Source: Humisphaera borealis (GTDB lineage: Bacteria > Planctomycetota > Phycisphaerae > Tepidisphaerales > Tepidisphaeraceae). From it: DNA of 64,000 bases. The notes beneath the pieces were generated by a model that did no database searches, was not told the origin of the DNA, and saw only the letters and a program-made list of their open reading frames with translations. Both the position numbers and the translations under genes were made by a program. Shown here piece by piece: positions 43,272 to 52,611 of the stretch (position 1 is its first letter; the number at the start of each line of letters is the position of its first letter). The stretch is from NCBI RefSeq assembly GCF_015169395.1, contig NZ_CP063458.1, forward strand, positions 3,968,001 to 4,032,000, given 5' to 3'.

Positions 43272-46200
43272 ATGCGCCTTTCGACTTCTGCGGCTTCGCG
43301 CCGCAAGCGTCGCCACGTCCTGTCCGTGGCCTCTGTGGCCGCGGCTCAAGTTGCTGCTCCTTTCGCGATGATGGGTCTGCTTTCGCAGCAGGCGGAAGCG
43401 ACACCATACTATTGGGACGTCAACGGAACTACGGCGGGTTTCTCGACCGTTGTCGGAGCATGGAATACTGGCGCGTTCTGGGGCCCGAATGCTTCAGGCA
43501 CTGGCGGTACCTACATCGTCAATCCGACAGCCGCCGATGATCTGAACTTCGTGACGGCTACCACCAATACCGGCACCATCACGGTGACCGGTGCCAAGTC
43601 GGCCAGCAGCCTCACTTTCGTTGCGGGCGTGGGTGCCGTGACGATCTCAGGCGGTACCAGCATCACCGTTGGCGGTACGGGTGCATTATCGGGCATTTTT
43701 AAGGCTTCGACCTCAGCCCAGATAATCTCCACTCCAGTGATTTTGAATGCGGCCAGTACCAGTCTCAACTTCACGAACTCTGCCGCCGGCCTCCTCACCA
43801 TCGGTGCCGTCACCGGCGCGGGCGCAGGCGCTCAGACCGTCACCGTTAGTTCCACCGCCGCCGGCGGCATCACGCTGAATGGTATCATCGGCAACAGCAC
43901 CGGTGGCGGAACGGTCGCCCTAACCATCAATAACACCAGTACGGGCGCCACGGTACTCTCGGGGGCCAACACCTACACCGGCGGCACCACGCTCACTGCC
44001 GGCACGCTGAACCTCAACAATGCGGCCGCACTGGGCGGTACCGCGAGTCTTTTCACCATCAACGGCGGGACGATTGACAACAGCACTACTGCTGCCATCA
44101 CCCTGGCTAACAACAACGCTCAGGTTTGGGGCGGCAGCTTTACGTTCACCGGAACGTCAGGTCTGAACATGGGTGCGGGTGCCGTCAACATGACTGGCTC
44201 TCGAACCGTTACCGTCAATGCCAATACCCTGACGGTCGGTGGCGTAATCTCCGGGGCAGCATCCGTCCTGACCAAAGCCGGTGCCGGCACGCTGGCCCTC
44301 TCGGGTGCCAACACTTACGGCGGTGGCACCGTCGTCTCCGCTGGTGCGCTCAGCTTCCTCAATACCACCGCCAAGTCGGCAACAGGAACACACGACTTTG
44401 CCGCCGGAACCACGCTCGGTCTTGGCGTTTCGGGCGCGTCAGCTTTCACCTCCGCCGACATCGACAATGCGTTTGCCGGAAGCATGACGGGAAGTCTCTC
44501 GGGGATCACCGTCGCCGCGACTACCAATATCGGCCTTGACACGACCAATGGGAGCTTCACTTACGCCTCGTCCGTGCCGATCACCACGAGGGGATTGACG
44601 AAACTGGGTGCCAACACTCTGACCATCACCGGTGCCAACGCTTATGACGGCCCGACGTTGGTCATGAACGGAACGCTGTCTGTTGCTTCGCTAAACAGCG
44701 TCGTGGGTGGTACTGCATCCAGTAACCTGGGTGCCCCGACTACGGCTGCCAACGGTACCATTTCCCTGGGCTCCACCAACACGGCCGGCACGCTGAGCTA
44801 CACAGGCACCGGCGAGACGACCGACCGCGTCATTAACCTTGCCGGCACCACCGGCGGCGGTGTGCTTGACCAGTCGGGTACAGGCTTGCTGAAGTTCACC
44901 GGCAACATGACCCTCGCCGCTGGCACCAAAGCGGTTACCTTCAGCGGTTCGACTACGGGCACCGGCGAGTATGCAGGCACCATTCCCGGAACGATCTCTA
45001 CGGGCACAAACCCGTTGACCATCGTCAAGTCCGGCACCGGTACCTGGTCCCTCACGGGCACGGGAAACACTGCTACCACGCTGTCCATCAGTGGCGGCAC
45101 TATCAACACTGGGCCCGGCGGTCTGACGCTGGGCAATGTTGGCGCCTCCACCATCAACACCACGGGTGCCACTGCTGGCAGCACCGTATTCGTCAATGGC
45201 CTGATCACTTTGAACGGTGTAGCAACGGCCGCCAACAACGGGGCCGATATCGGAGCAATCGCAGGTGTCACCCTGGACCTGAGTGGCGCTGTCATCGCGG
45301 GCACTGTGGCGAATGCGAATCTCGATTTTAACCCAACCGGCACAGTGATCCTGGGCAACGCGAACACCTATCAAGGGCAGACGAGTATCAATGGTGGTGG
45401 GATCGTTGTTAACGTGACGTCGCTCGGCACTGCGAACGGAGCGCTCCCTTCCTCGCTGGGTCAGCCTGCTGCAGGCAACTCGATCACGGGCAACCTGTAC
45501 AGCACAATTCTGATGATGAACGGTACCTTGAAGTATGTCGGTACTGGAGAGACCACCGATCGCGCACTCGACCTTCGCGGCACGACAACGGCCGCGATCC
45601 TTGATCAGTCGGGTACGGGGTTGTTGAAGTTTACTGGCACGAATACCGCAGGTGGTGTCGGTACCAAGGTCTGGACGCTGCAGGGTTCGACGACCGGCAT
45701 CGGCGAGATCGCCGGTGCGATCGTCGACAACTTAACGGGAACCAATACCACCGGAGTTACCAAAGCCGGCACCGGGACGTGGACATTGTCTGGTGTGAAC
45801 ACCTACACCGGCCCGACTACCGTCAACGCAGGGACACTTTCGCTCGCCGGGACAAGCGGCTCGATCGCTTCAAGTGTCACGATCAATGGCGGAACGTTCT
45901 TGCTTGACAACCTCGTCGGTGCCAACAACGGCAATCGGCTGGCCGATGCCGGGACAATCACGCTCGCTGCGGGCGGAACGCTGGACTTCTCCAACGATGC
46001 TGCTGCCGCGACGAATTACTCGGAAACCACGGGTGTCCTGAATATTAACACGGGTGGCGGCACCATCATCGCCGACCAGGCCGCGGTCGGGCAGACCTCG
46101 AGTCTAACGTTCGCTTCGCTGGCAAACACGAGTGGCGCAACGTTGAACTTCACGGGCACCGGGCTTGGCGTTGACGCGCGGAATCGCGTTCTGTTTACCG

Positions 46201-49200
46201 CCCAGGCACCCGGCAACCTCCCCGTTTGGGCTCGTTACAACACGACTGAGTTCGCGGCCTACGACGCGACGAACGGCATCGTTGCGGCGACCTACACCGA
46301 CATTAATACGATGAGCTCAGTGGTTCCCAATACCGCCGGGGCCACGGTGCGCATCAACAACGTCGCCGGGGTTGCAAACAACACGCTCGGCGCAACCACG
46401 ACCACGATCAACGCACTGATTCAGAATGCCGCCGGCCCCTCCACCCTGGATATGGGTGCGACCGGCATCCTGCGAACGACGGGCATTGTCATTGAGCCGG
46501 GCAAACAGTCCCTGACCATCGGCGCAACGGCCGGCGACGGAACGCTCACCGCGGCAACGGCCGGCGGCCTGCTTACGTTGTCCAACAATTCCAGCAACAC
46601 GCTGGCCATCAACTCGGCGATCGCCGACAACACTTCAGCGTCGAACGTGGTGCTGAACAATGCCGGCGTTATGAAACTGGCCGGGGCGAACACGTATACC
46701 GGCAATACGATTGTCAACGGCGGCACGCTGAACATCACCGGGTCGCTGACCGGCCTCGTCGCCTCGAGCGCCTTGCGGTACGGCGACACCCCCGGCAACA
46801 CCGTCGTTAACATCAGCGGCAACGTCAACAACTACTTCGTCTTCACCGGATCCAACGCTGTTGGCAGTACGACAGTCATGAACCAGACGGCCGGCAGTGT
46901 CACGATCGTGCCGACGACCGGGGCTGACGTACAGTGGGTGGCCAAGTCCGGCTACGGCGGGCTCAACATCACGGGCGGTAGTTTTAACACCGGCCGCTTC
47001 GACGTGGTCGCGCCCGGCGGCACGGCTGGCGTGGGTGTCGTTTATGTGGGCGGCGGCGGCACGCTCAACAACAACGTCGGCGACTGGCTGATCCTTCCCC
47101 GGACCAACGGCATCGGTCAGCTCACCGTTGGGCCCGGCGGTAATCTCGTACGCTCTGCGGCTGTAACGGCTCAGCTGGCGATCACGATGGACGGCACCGG
47201 CTCATACGGTGCCCTGAACGTTGCGGGCGGCAATGTAGACACCGGCGTCAGGGCAATCCAATTTGGGTTCAGCAATCCTGGTGCCGGCAACCAGGGCTTC
47301 CTTAATCTGGCGGGCGGCACATTGAGTGTCGGCTTGGCGATCAATGAAACCGGCACCACTGGATCCACCGCCGAATACTTTAACTTCGCCGGCGGCACGC
47401 TGAAGATGAACGCGGCGCTGGCCTCCTTCATTCCGGCAACGAGCATCGCAGGGCACACCAGCACCTCGACGATCTACGGGCCCATCACGAACAACAACAA
47501 TGCCAACGCCGCCTTTAACACCCAGATTGGCTCGACATCAAACTTCACCGGCGGACTAACGGTCGACACCAACGGGTTTGCCACGACCTTCACGAACGCG
47601 TTTAGAGCCGCGTCGGGTTTTGCCGTGACGCAGGCCAATATCGGCGACGTCTCGGCGTTGCCCGGCAACTCCGGCTATATCGGTGCGCCCGCCGTCGTCT
47701 TCAGCGCGCCTGCCGCTGGCGGCGTGCCGGCCTCCGGGTATGCAGTCATTGATGCCGCCACCGGCAAAGTCAACGGCATCGTAATTACCAATCCCGGCAC
47801 CTACGCCCTCAACGAAACGCCGACGATCACGCTCAGCGGCGGTGGCGGTTCCATCGCAGCCTTCACCACCTCGGCGCTATCCACCGCCAACACCGCGGCC
47901 GGCATCACCAAAACGGGCCTGGGCACATTGACGCTGTCGAACGCAACAAGCACCTACACGGGCGGCGTGACCATCAACCAGGGCACGCTGGCGCTGGGCA
48001 TCGCAAACGCCATCCCGGCCGCCAACAACGTGGTCGTCAACGGCGGCACTTTCGACGCGGCCACGTTTGCAAATGCTGTCAACGGCGTCAGCCTGCAGAG
48101 CGGCACCATTCAGGGCAGCACGGGCGTGATCACTTCCGCCACCGATTACGACCTGCGGAGCGGGACCGTGGGCTTTACCGGAGCCGGTGGTCTCGGCGGG
48201 TCGGTCAACGCTACCAAATCGACTTCGGGAACGGTGACGCTCACCAACAACGGCCTCGGTTCGTTTGCGAACACCGTCAACATAAACAACGGCACGCTCT
48301 CGTTCACCACCAGTGCCCAGCTCGGAAACGCCTCGGCGACCAATGGCGTCACCTTGGGCGGGGGCACGTTGCAATACACCGGCGCAGGAGCCGTCTCGTT
48401 GGGTGCGCTCCGCCAAGTGGCACTCACGGCCGGCACGACGGGCACAGTTGAGGTTCAGAACAACAACGGCAATCTTCAGATCTCAGCGAACGGCATTGTC
48501 GCCACCGGTGCCTCGGCAGCGACAAACTTCGTCAAGACCGGGCCGGGAGCGCTCACAGTGACAGGCGTACAGGCCGTGAATCTTCAGTCTGGCGGCGTCA
48601 CAGTAACTGGCGGCGCCCTGACTGCAGGTCTCCATGCCACCAACACGGGCACCGTCACCGTCGGCAGTTTGGGTTCTCTGCAATTGGTGGATACCAGCCC
48701 GGTGACGATCACGCTTGCCGGGACCGGCACGGGTGCAATCACCTTGAATGGCGGCGGTCGTCTCGGGTTTGAACTCGCGGGCTCCGGCAGCAATGACAGC
48801 ATCAACATGACGGGGTCGAATCCGGCGACTACGAGCGGCGTAATCACCCTCGATTTCTACGCGTTGGCCGGATTCGGAATCGGACTCGGAAACTACAACC
48901 TGATCACCGCGCCGAGCGGACTTGGCGGTGCCAGCTATGTCCTCGGCAATGCGCCGTCCGGTTTCAACTACCTGATTAGCTCCACCGCGACGACCGTCAG
49001 CCTTACAACCTCGGTTCTTAGCAACATCTACTGGACCAACAGCCAGACGACAGGATCGTGGTCCACGATTAGCGGCGGGCCGCTCTCGAACTTCTCGACC
49101 GATCTTGCAGGAAGTGTCAATTCCACGCAGGTTCCGCAGGCCGCAGACACGGTGATCTTCAGTTCCAGCGCCGCGAGCGTCGGAGCGAGTCCCATCAATA

Positions 49201-52124
49201 CCACGCTGGACGCCGCCTTCACGATCGACAGCCTGCGCTTCACGTCCCAACCCGCCGGTGCGACGGTCTCGATCGCCCCTGGCACGGGTGGGACGCTCAA
49301 TCTCTCCCCCGTCAGTTCGGCTAACGGCATCACGGTGGAAAACAACGGCGGCGCGGTGACAATCTCCGCACCGCTCACCGTCGGGACCGCACAGACCTGG
49401 TCCGTCGACGGCACTGGGACGTCTTCGCTCCTCGTCTCTGGCAACACGAACTTTACTACAAAGGTCACCAAAACCGGCGCAGGCACACTGACCCTGAGCG
49501 GTGCATCAAACACCGGCTCCGGCGGCTTCACCCTGACGGGGGGCAAGCTGAACGCGAACAGCGCAGGCGCACTCGGCACGGGCACTTTCACGATCAATGC
49601 CGGTACGACGATTGACAATACCGGTGCTGGTACCGTGACCCTGACCGGCGGAGCAAACGTCTGGAACGGCGACTTCACCTACACTGGCGCAACTCAAAGC
49701 CTGAATCTCGGCACCGGCAATGTGACGATGGGTGCCAATGTGCTGCTCACCGTCGCCGGCAACACGTTTACCGTCGGCGGGGCGATCGGCGACGGCGGCA
49801 ACAACCGCTCGCTGACCAAAGCCGGCGCGGGTGCCCTGACGCTGTCGACTGCCAACACGATCGGCGGCGGCGTCACGCTGAACGCTGGCACGCTGAATAT
49901 CGGAAACGCGGCCGCTCTGGGGTCGAACACCTTCACGGTCGCTGGCGGAACCATCGACAACACCTCGGGCTCGGCGATGACCGTTGCGAACGCCCTTGCA
50001 ATCAACGGCAGTTTTGCGTTTACCGGCACCCAGAACCTCACCTTTAGCACTCCAACGGTCACGCAGACGGTAACTCCAGATATCAATGTGACAGGCGCAC
50101 TTGCCATCAACGGCAATCTGACCTCGGCGTTCGGCATCACCAAGTCCGGCGGCGGCGTGCTGTCGCTGGGTGGAACCAATACCTACGCGGGTGCGACGAC
50201 GATCAGCGCCGGCAGCCTTGCGGTGACCGGCTCTCTCGTCACGGCCGGCGGCCTCGTATTCGGAAGCGCCAACGGCGCGACGGTGGTCGGCAACCTGGAT
50301 CTGTCCAATGGCAGTGCCTCATTTGCATCAGGGCTCGTTCGCACCAACTCAGCAACGGCAAATACCGTGACCGTGGGTTCGGGAAAGACCTTCACCCTTA
50401 CCGGCGGCCTGACGATGGGTTACGACGCCGGTGCCGGCACCGGCGCGACGTTCTCCAACCTGACGGTGAGTGGCGCGGGGTCGATGTCGATCACTGGCAC
50501 CACGGTGAACGTCGGCACCAACCAGGCCGCCACTAACGCCGCCTACTGGAACGACAGCACGCTCGACGTCACCGCCCTGACGGGTGGGTTCAGTGCGAAC
50601 GTCACCAACTTCAACATCGGCGTCGGCGGCACTACCCAGGGCCCCGGCACGGTCCTGCTGTCCAACACGTCCAACACCCTCATCGCCACGACGCTGACCG
50701 CGGGCAACACCGGCGGCAACAACGGCCGCGGGACAGGCTCCCTGATCTTCGGTACCGGCACGAATACGATTCAGGCCGATACCATCAACATCGGCGTGGG
50801 CAAGAACTCCGGACCTGGCGTGATGAAGTTCGCGTCGCAACTCGCCGGCAGCCCCGGGACGGTAACCATCAACAACAAGGCAGGCTCCGGCGCCGCCATT
50901 AACGTTGCCGACAACAACGGAACCGCCACCGGCGGCGGCGCGGCTGGAACGCTCGACCTTCGCGGTCACGTCTCCACCGTCAACGCCAGCACCCTTCTGT
51001 TGGGCAGGCTGAACATGGCGTCGAACTCCGGCGGCGTCACCGCCAACGTGTTCTTTGATGCCGGAACGTTCACCGTCGGCACCCTCAACATGAGCGCCAA
51101 GACCGCCGCCGGCACCGGCACGGCCAACTCCACGCTCACCGTCGGCGGCGGCAACTTCATCGTCAACACGGCCTTCACGCTCGGCTCACAGGCCACCGCT
51201 GGCGCGGCCACCGCGTTGCTCAACATCACCGGCGGCACCTTTAACTCGAACGTCAATATCCTGGACGGCGGCGGCACCACCACTTCCACGATCACTTTGG
51301 ATGGTGGTACGCTTGACATGAACAACAAGAACATCGGATCGGCAACGCTGATCGATGTTCTGAACTTCCGGTCCGGCACCCTCCGCAACGTCGCCCAGAT
51401 CAACAACGGGACTACGCCGCTCACCAAGACCACCGCCGGCACGCTCACCCTGGCCGGAACCAACACCTACACTGGCGCAACGGCCGTGAACGGCGGAACG
51501 CTGCTGGTGGGCGGGAGCCACGCTGGTGGTGCCTCCTACACCGTTGCTACCGGCGGAACGCTCGGCGGCGGTGGTGTCATCACCCTCGCGGCGTCGGCCG
51601 CGTCGCAGGTCCTCGTCCAGTCCGGCGGCACACTGGCCCCGGGTGCCGGCACCGGCATCATCTCCATCCTTAACACCACCCCGGGCACCGGAGCAGCATC
51701 CACCCTCTCGCTGGCGACAGGGTCCACCTACGCGGTGGAGCTCAACGGAACGACTGCTGGCACCGGCTACGATCAGGCCGATGTGACGGGCACCGTCAAT
51801 ATCGCCGACGGCAGCCTGCTGACCGTCGCACTGGGCTTTGCGCCGCAGCTGACCGACGAGTTTGTGATCATCAAGAACGACAGCACCGACGCCGTCGGCG
51901 GCACGAACTTCTTCGCGTCCGTCAACGGCCAGGCACTGAGCTTCATCGGCACAAACCTCTACGCCACATCCGTGGCCGATGCCAACGGCGCGCTCTACAC
52001 CGTGAACTACGCGGGTGGCGACGGCAACGACGTGGTGCTGACCGGCATCCCCGAGCCGACGAGCGTCGCGTTGATGGCGATGGCCGGCCTCGGCCTGCTG
52101 GGCCGCCGTCGTCGTCGGGCCTGA
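43272..52124 (+). CDS. Giant autotransporter-type beta-strand-repeat protein with PEP-CTERM
   Basis: 2950 residues. An unusually long Arg-rich N terminus (SRRKRRHVLSVASVAAAQ) and hydrophobic stretch ending QQAEA form the export signal. The body is about twelve copies of the autotransporter-associated beta-strand repeat (PATR, PF12951-like): K-x-G-x-G-T-L-T-L-S-G-A-N-T-Y-x-G then TTVNAGTLN. Thr, Gly, Ala and Asn dominate; the predicted fold is a long parallel beta helix. It ends IPEPTSVALMAMAGLGLLGRRRRRA, a standard PEP-CTERM sorting tag (PEP, membrane helix, Arg-rich tail) handled by an exosortase. It has no autotransporter barrel. A rho-independent terminator follows. The role is probably an adhesive or sheath-like surface filament; that is inference. 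Confidence 0.94.
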   Translation: MRLSTSAASRRKRRHVLSVASVAAAQVAAPFAMMGLLSQQAEATPYYWDVNGTTAGFSTVVGAWNTGAFWGPNASGTGGTYIVNPTAADDLNFVTATTNTGTITVTGAKSASSLTFVAGVGAVTISGGTSITVGGTGALSGIFKASTSAQIISTPVILNAASTSLNFTNSAAGLLTIGAVTGAGAGAQTVTVSSTAAGGITLNGIIGNSTGGGTVALTINNTSTGATVLSGANTYTGGTTLTAGTLNLNNAAALGGTASLFTINGGTIDNSTTAAITLANNNAQVWGGSFTFTGTSGLNMGAGAVNMTGSRTVTVNANTLTVGGVISGAASVLTKAGAGTLALSGANTYGGGTVVSAGALSFLNTTAKSATGTHDFAAGTTLGLGVSGASAFTSADIDNAFAGSMTGSLSGITVAATTNIGLDTTNGSFTYASSVPITTRGLTKLGANTLTITGANAYDGPTLVMNGTLSVASLNSVVGGTASSNLGAPTTAANGTISLGSTNTAGTLSYTGTGETTDRVINLAGTTGGGVLDQSGTGLLKFTGNMTLAAGTKAVTFSGSTTGTGEYAGTIPGTISTGTNPLTIVKSGTGTWSLTGTGNTATTLSISGGTINTGPGGLTLGNVGASTINTTGATAGSTVFVNGLITLNGVATAANNGADIGAIAGVTLDLSGAVIAGTVANANLDFNPTGTVILGNANTYQGQTSINGGGIVVNVTSLGTANGALPSSLGQPAAGNSITGNLYSTILMMNGTLKYVGTGETTDRALDLRGTTTAAILDQSGTGLLKFTGTNTAGGVGTKVWTLQGSTTGIGEIAGAIVDNLTGTNTTGVTKAGTGTWTLSGVNTYTGPTTVNAGTLSLAGTSGSIASSVTINGGTFLLDNLVGANNGNRLADAGTITLAAGGTLDFSNDAAAATNYSETTGVLNINTGGGTIIADQAAVGQTSSLTFASLANTSGATLNFTGTGLGVDARNRVLFTAQAPGNLPVWARYNTTEFAAYDATNGIVAATYTDINTMSSVVPNTAGATVRINNVAGVANNTLGATTTTINALIQNAAGPSTLDMGATGILRTTGIVIEPGKQSLTIGATAGDGTLTAATAGGLLTLSNNSSNTLAINSAIADNTSASNVVLNNAGVMKLAGANTYTGNTIVNGGTLNITGSLTGLVASSALRYGDTPGNTVVNISGNVNNYFVFTGSNAVGSTTVMNQTAGSVTIVPTTGADVQWVAKSGYGGLNITGGSFNTGRFDVVAPGGTAGVGVVYVGGGGTLNNNVGDWLILPRTNGIGQLTVGPGGNLVRSAAVTAQLAITMDGTGSYGALNVAGGNVDTGVRAIQFGFSNPGAGNQGFLNLAGGTLSVGLAINETGTTGSTAEYFNFAGGTLKMNAALASFIPATSIAGHTSTSTIYGPITNNNNANAAFNTQIGSTSNFTGGLTVDTNGFATTFTNAFRAASGFAVTQANIGDVSALPGNSGYIGAPAVVFSAPAAGGVPASGYAVIDAATGKVNGIVITNPGTYALNETPTITLSGGGGSIAAFTTSALSTANTAAGITKTGLGTLTLSNATSTYTGGVTINQGTLALGIANAIPAANNVVVNGGTFDAATFANAVNGVSLQSGTIQGSTGVITSATDYDLRSGTVGFTGAGGLGGSVNATKSTSGTVTLTNNGLGSFANTVNINNGTLSFTTSAQLGNASATNGVTLGGGTLQYTGAGAVSLGALRQVALTAGTTGTVEVQNNNGNLQISANGIVATGASAATNFVKTGPGALTVTGVQAVNLQSGGVTVTGGALTAGLHATNTGTVTVGSLGSLQLVDTSPVTITLAGTGTGAITLNGGGRLGFELAGSGSNDSINMTGSNPATTSGVITLDFYALAGFGIGLGNYNLITAPSGLGGASYVLGNAPSGFNYLISSTATTVSLTTSVLSNIYWTNSQTTGSWSTISGGPLSNFSTDLAGSVNSTQVPQAADTVIFSSSAASVGASPINTTLDAAFTIDSLRFTSQPAGATVSIAPGTGGTLNLSPVSSANGITVENNGGAVTISAPLTVGTAQTWSVDGTGTSSLLVSGNTNFTTKVTKTGAGTLTLSGASNTGSGGFTLTGGKLNANSAGALGTGTFTINAGTTIDNTGAGTVTLTGGANVWNGDFTYTGATQSLNLGTGNVTMGANVLLTVAGNTFTVGGAIGDGGNNRSLTKAGAGALTLSTANTIGGGVTLNAGTLNIGNAAALGSNTFTVAGGTIDNTSGSAMTVANALAINGSFAFTGTQNLTFSTPTVTQTVTPDINVTGALAINGNLTSAFGITKSGGGVLSLGGTNTYAGATTISAGSLAVTGSLVTAGGLVFGSANGATVVGNLDLSNGSASFASGLVRTNSATANTVTVGSGKTFTLTGGLTMGYDAGAGTGATFSNLTVSGAGSMSITGTTVNVGTNQAATNAAYWNDSTLDVTALTGGFSANVTNFNIGVGGTTQGPGTVLLSNTSNTLIATTLTAGNTGGNNGRGTGSLIFGTGTNTIQADTINIGVGKNSGPGVMKFASQLAGSPGTVTINNKAGSGAAINVADNNGTATGGGAAGTLDLRGHVSTVNASTLLLGRLNMASNSGGVTANVFFDAGTFTVGTLNMSAKTAAGTGTANSTLTVGGGNFIVNTAFTLGSQATAGAATALLNITGGTFNSNVNILDGGGTTTSTITLDGGTLDMNNKNIGSATLIDVLNFRSGTLRNVAQINNGTTPLTKTTAGTLTLAGTNTYTGATAVNGGTLLVGGSHAGGASYTVATGGTLGGGGVITLAASAASQVLVQSGGTLAPGAGTGIISILNTTPGTGAASTLSLATGSTYAVELNGTTAGTGYDQADVTGTVNIADGSLLTVALGFAPQLTDEFVIIKNDSTDAVGGTNFFASVNGQALSFIGTNLYATSVADANGALYTVNYAGGDGNDVVLTGIPEPTSVALMAMAGLGLLGRRRRRA

Positions 52125-52179
52125 TCGACAGGCGTCGCTTGGATTCGCGACTCGTCCAACACCAGCCACAAGTCACAAG

Positions 52180-52211
52180 GCACCCGGCGAGAGTTTCGCC
52201 GGGTGCTTTTT
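52180..52211 (+). terminator. Intrinsic terminator of giant gene 1
   Basis: A ten-pair stem (GCACCCGGCG with CGCCGGGTGC), a seven-base loop, then TTTTT. It lies 55 bases after the stop codon and is the most convincing intrinsic terminator in the window. Confidence 0.92.
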
Positions 52212-52448
52212 GTTGGGTTCGTCTGCCGTCTTGGGGAAACAGGGAGCACGAAGGCGCAAGATCAGGAGGCGACGACGATGTCGATGGCCCCGAGAGTTGC
52301 CGGCCGCGGCCGGTCAGATCCTGAACATTCGCGCCTGAAGAAATCGTTAACTTATCTGTCTCAGTCGCTTATGACTCGAAGGCCTGCCGAAACCGAGGCG
52401 GGAACAGGAAGAATGAAATATCGTGTTATGTCGATAACTGTCTGGCAA

Positions 52449-52461
52449 GATATCGAATATC
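52449..52461 (+). promoter_or_regulatory. Palindromic operator-like site upstream of giant gene 2
   Basis: GATATCGAATATC, the counterpart of the site before giant gene 1, at identical distance to the -35 element. The halves are related by two-base changes that keep symmetry. Confidence 0.55.
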
Positions 52462-52491
52462 GGACTCTTGCCGGGCTGAACTAAAATGTTG

Positions 52492-52519
52492 TTGACGCGG
52501 GCGGTCTGTACAGTACCTT
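52492..52519 (+). promoter_or_regulatory. Probable sigma-70-type promoter of giant gene 2
   Basis: -35 TTGACG, a 16-base spacer and -10 TACCTT, aligned with the promoter of giant gene 1. The downstream TTGTACATGTCG block is also conserved. Confidence 0.6.
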
Positions 52520-52571
52520 AATGCTGCACCGTTTCCGGTTGTACATGTCGTTTGAGAATGCGGAGTTTTGC

Positions 52572-52593
52572 GTCGCCCTGTAATCAGGGCGAT
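52572..52593 (+). promoter_or_regulatory. Leader hairpin just before the ribosome site, giant gene 2
   Basis: A nine-pair stem, TCGCCCTG with CAGGGCGA plus a closing G-U, with loop TAAT. It aligns with the giant gene 1 hairpin; loop sequence differs but pairing is kept. It ends shortly before the gaggagaga ribosome site. Confidence 0.65.
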
Positions 52594-52611
52594 TGCGAGG
52601 AGAGAGAATTG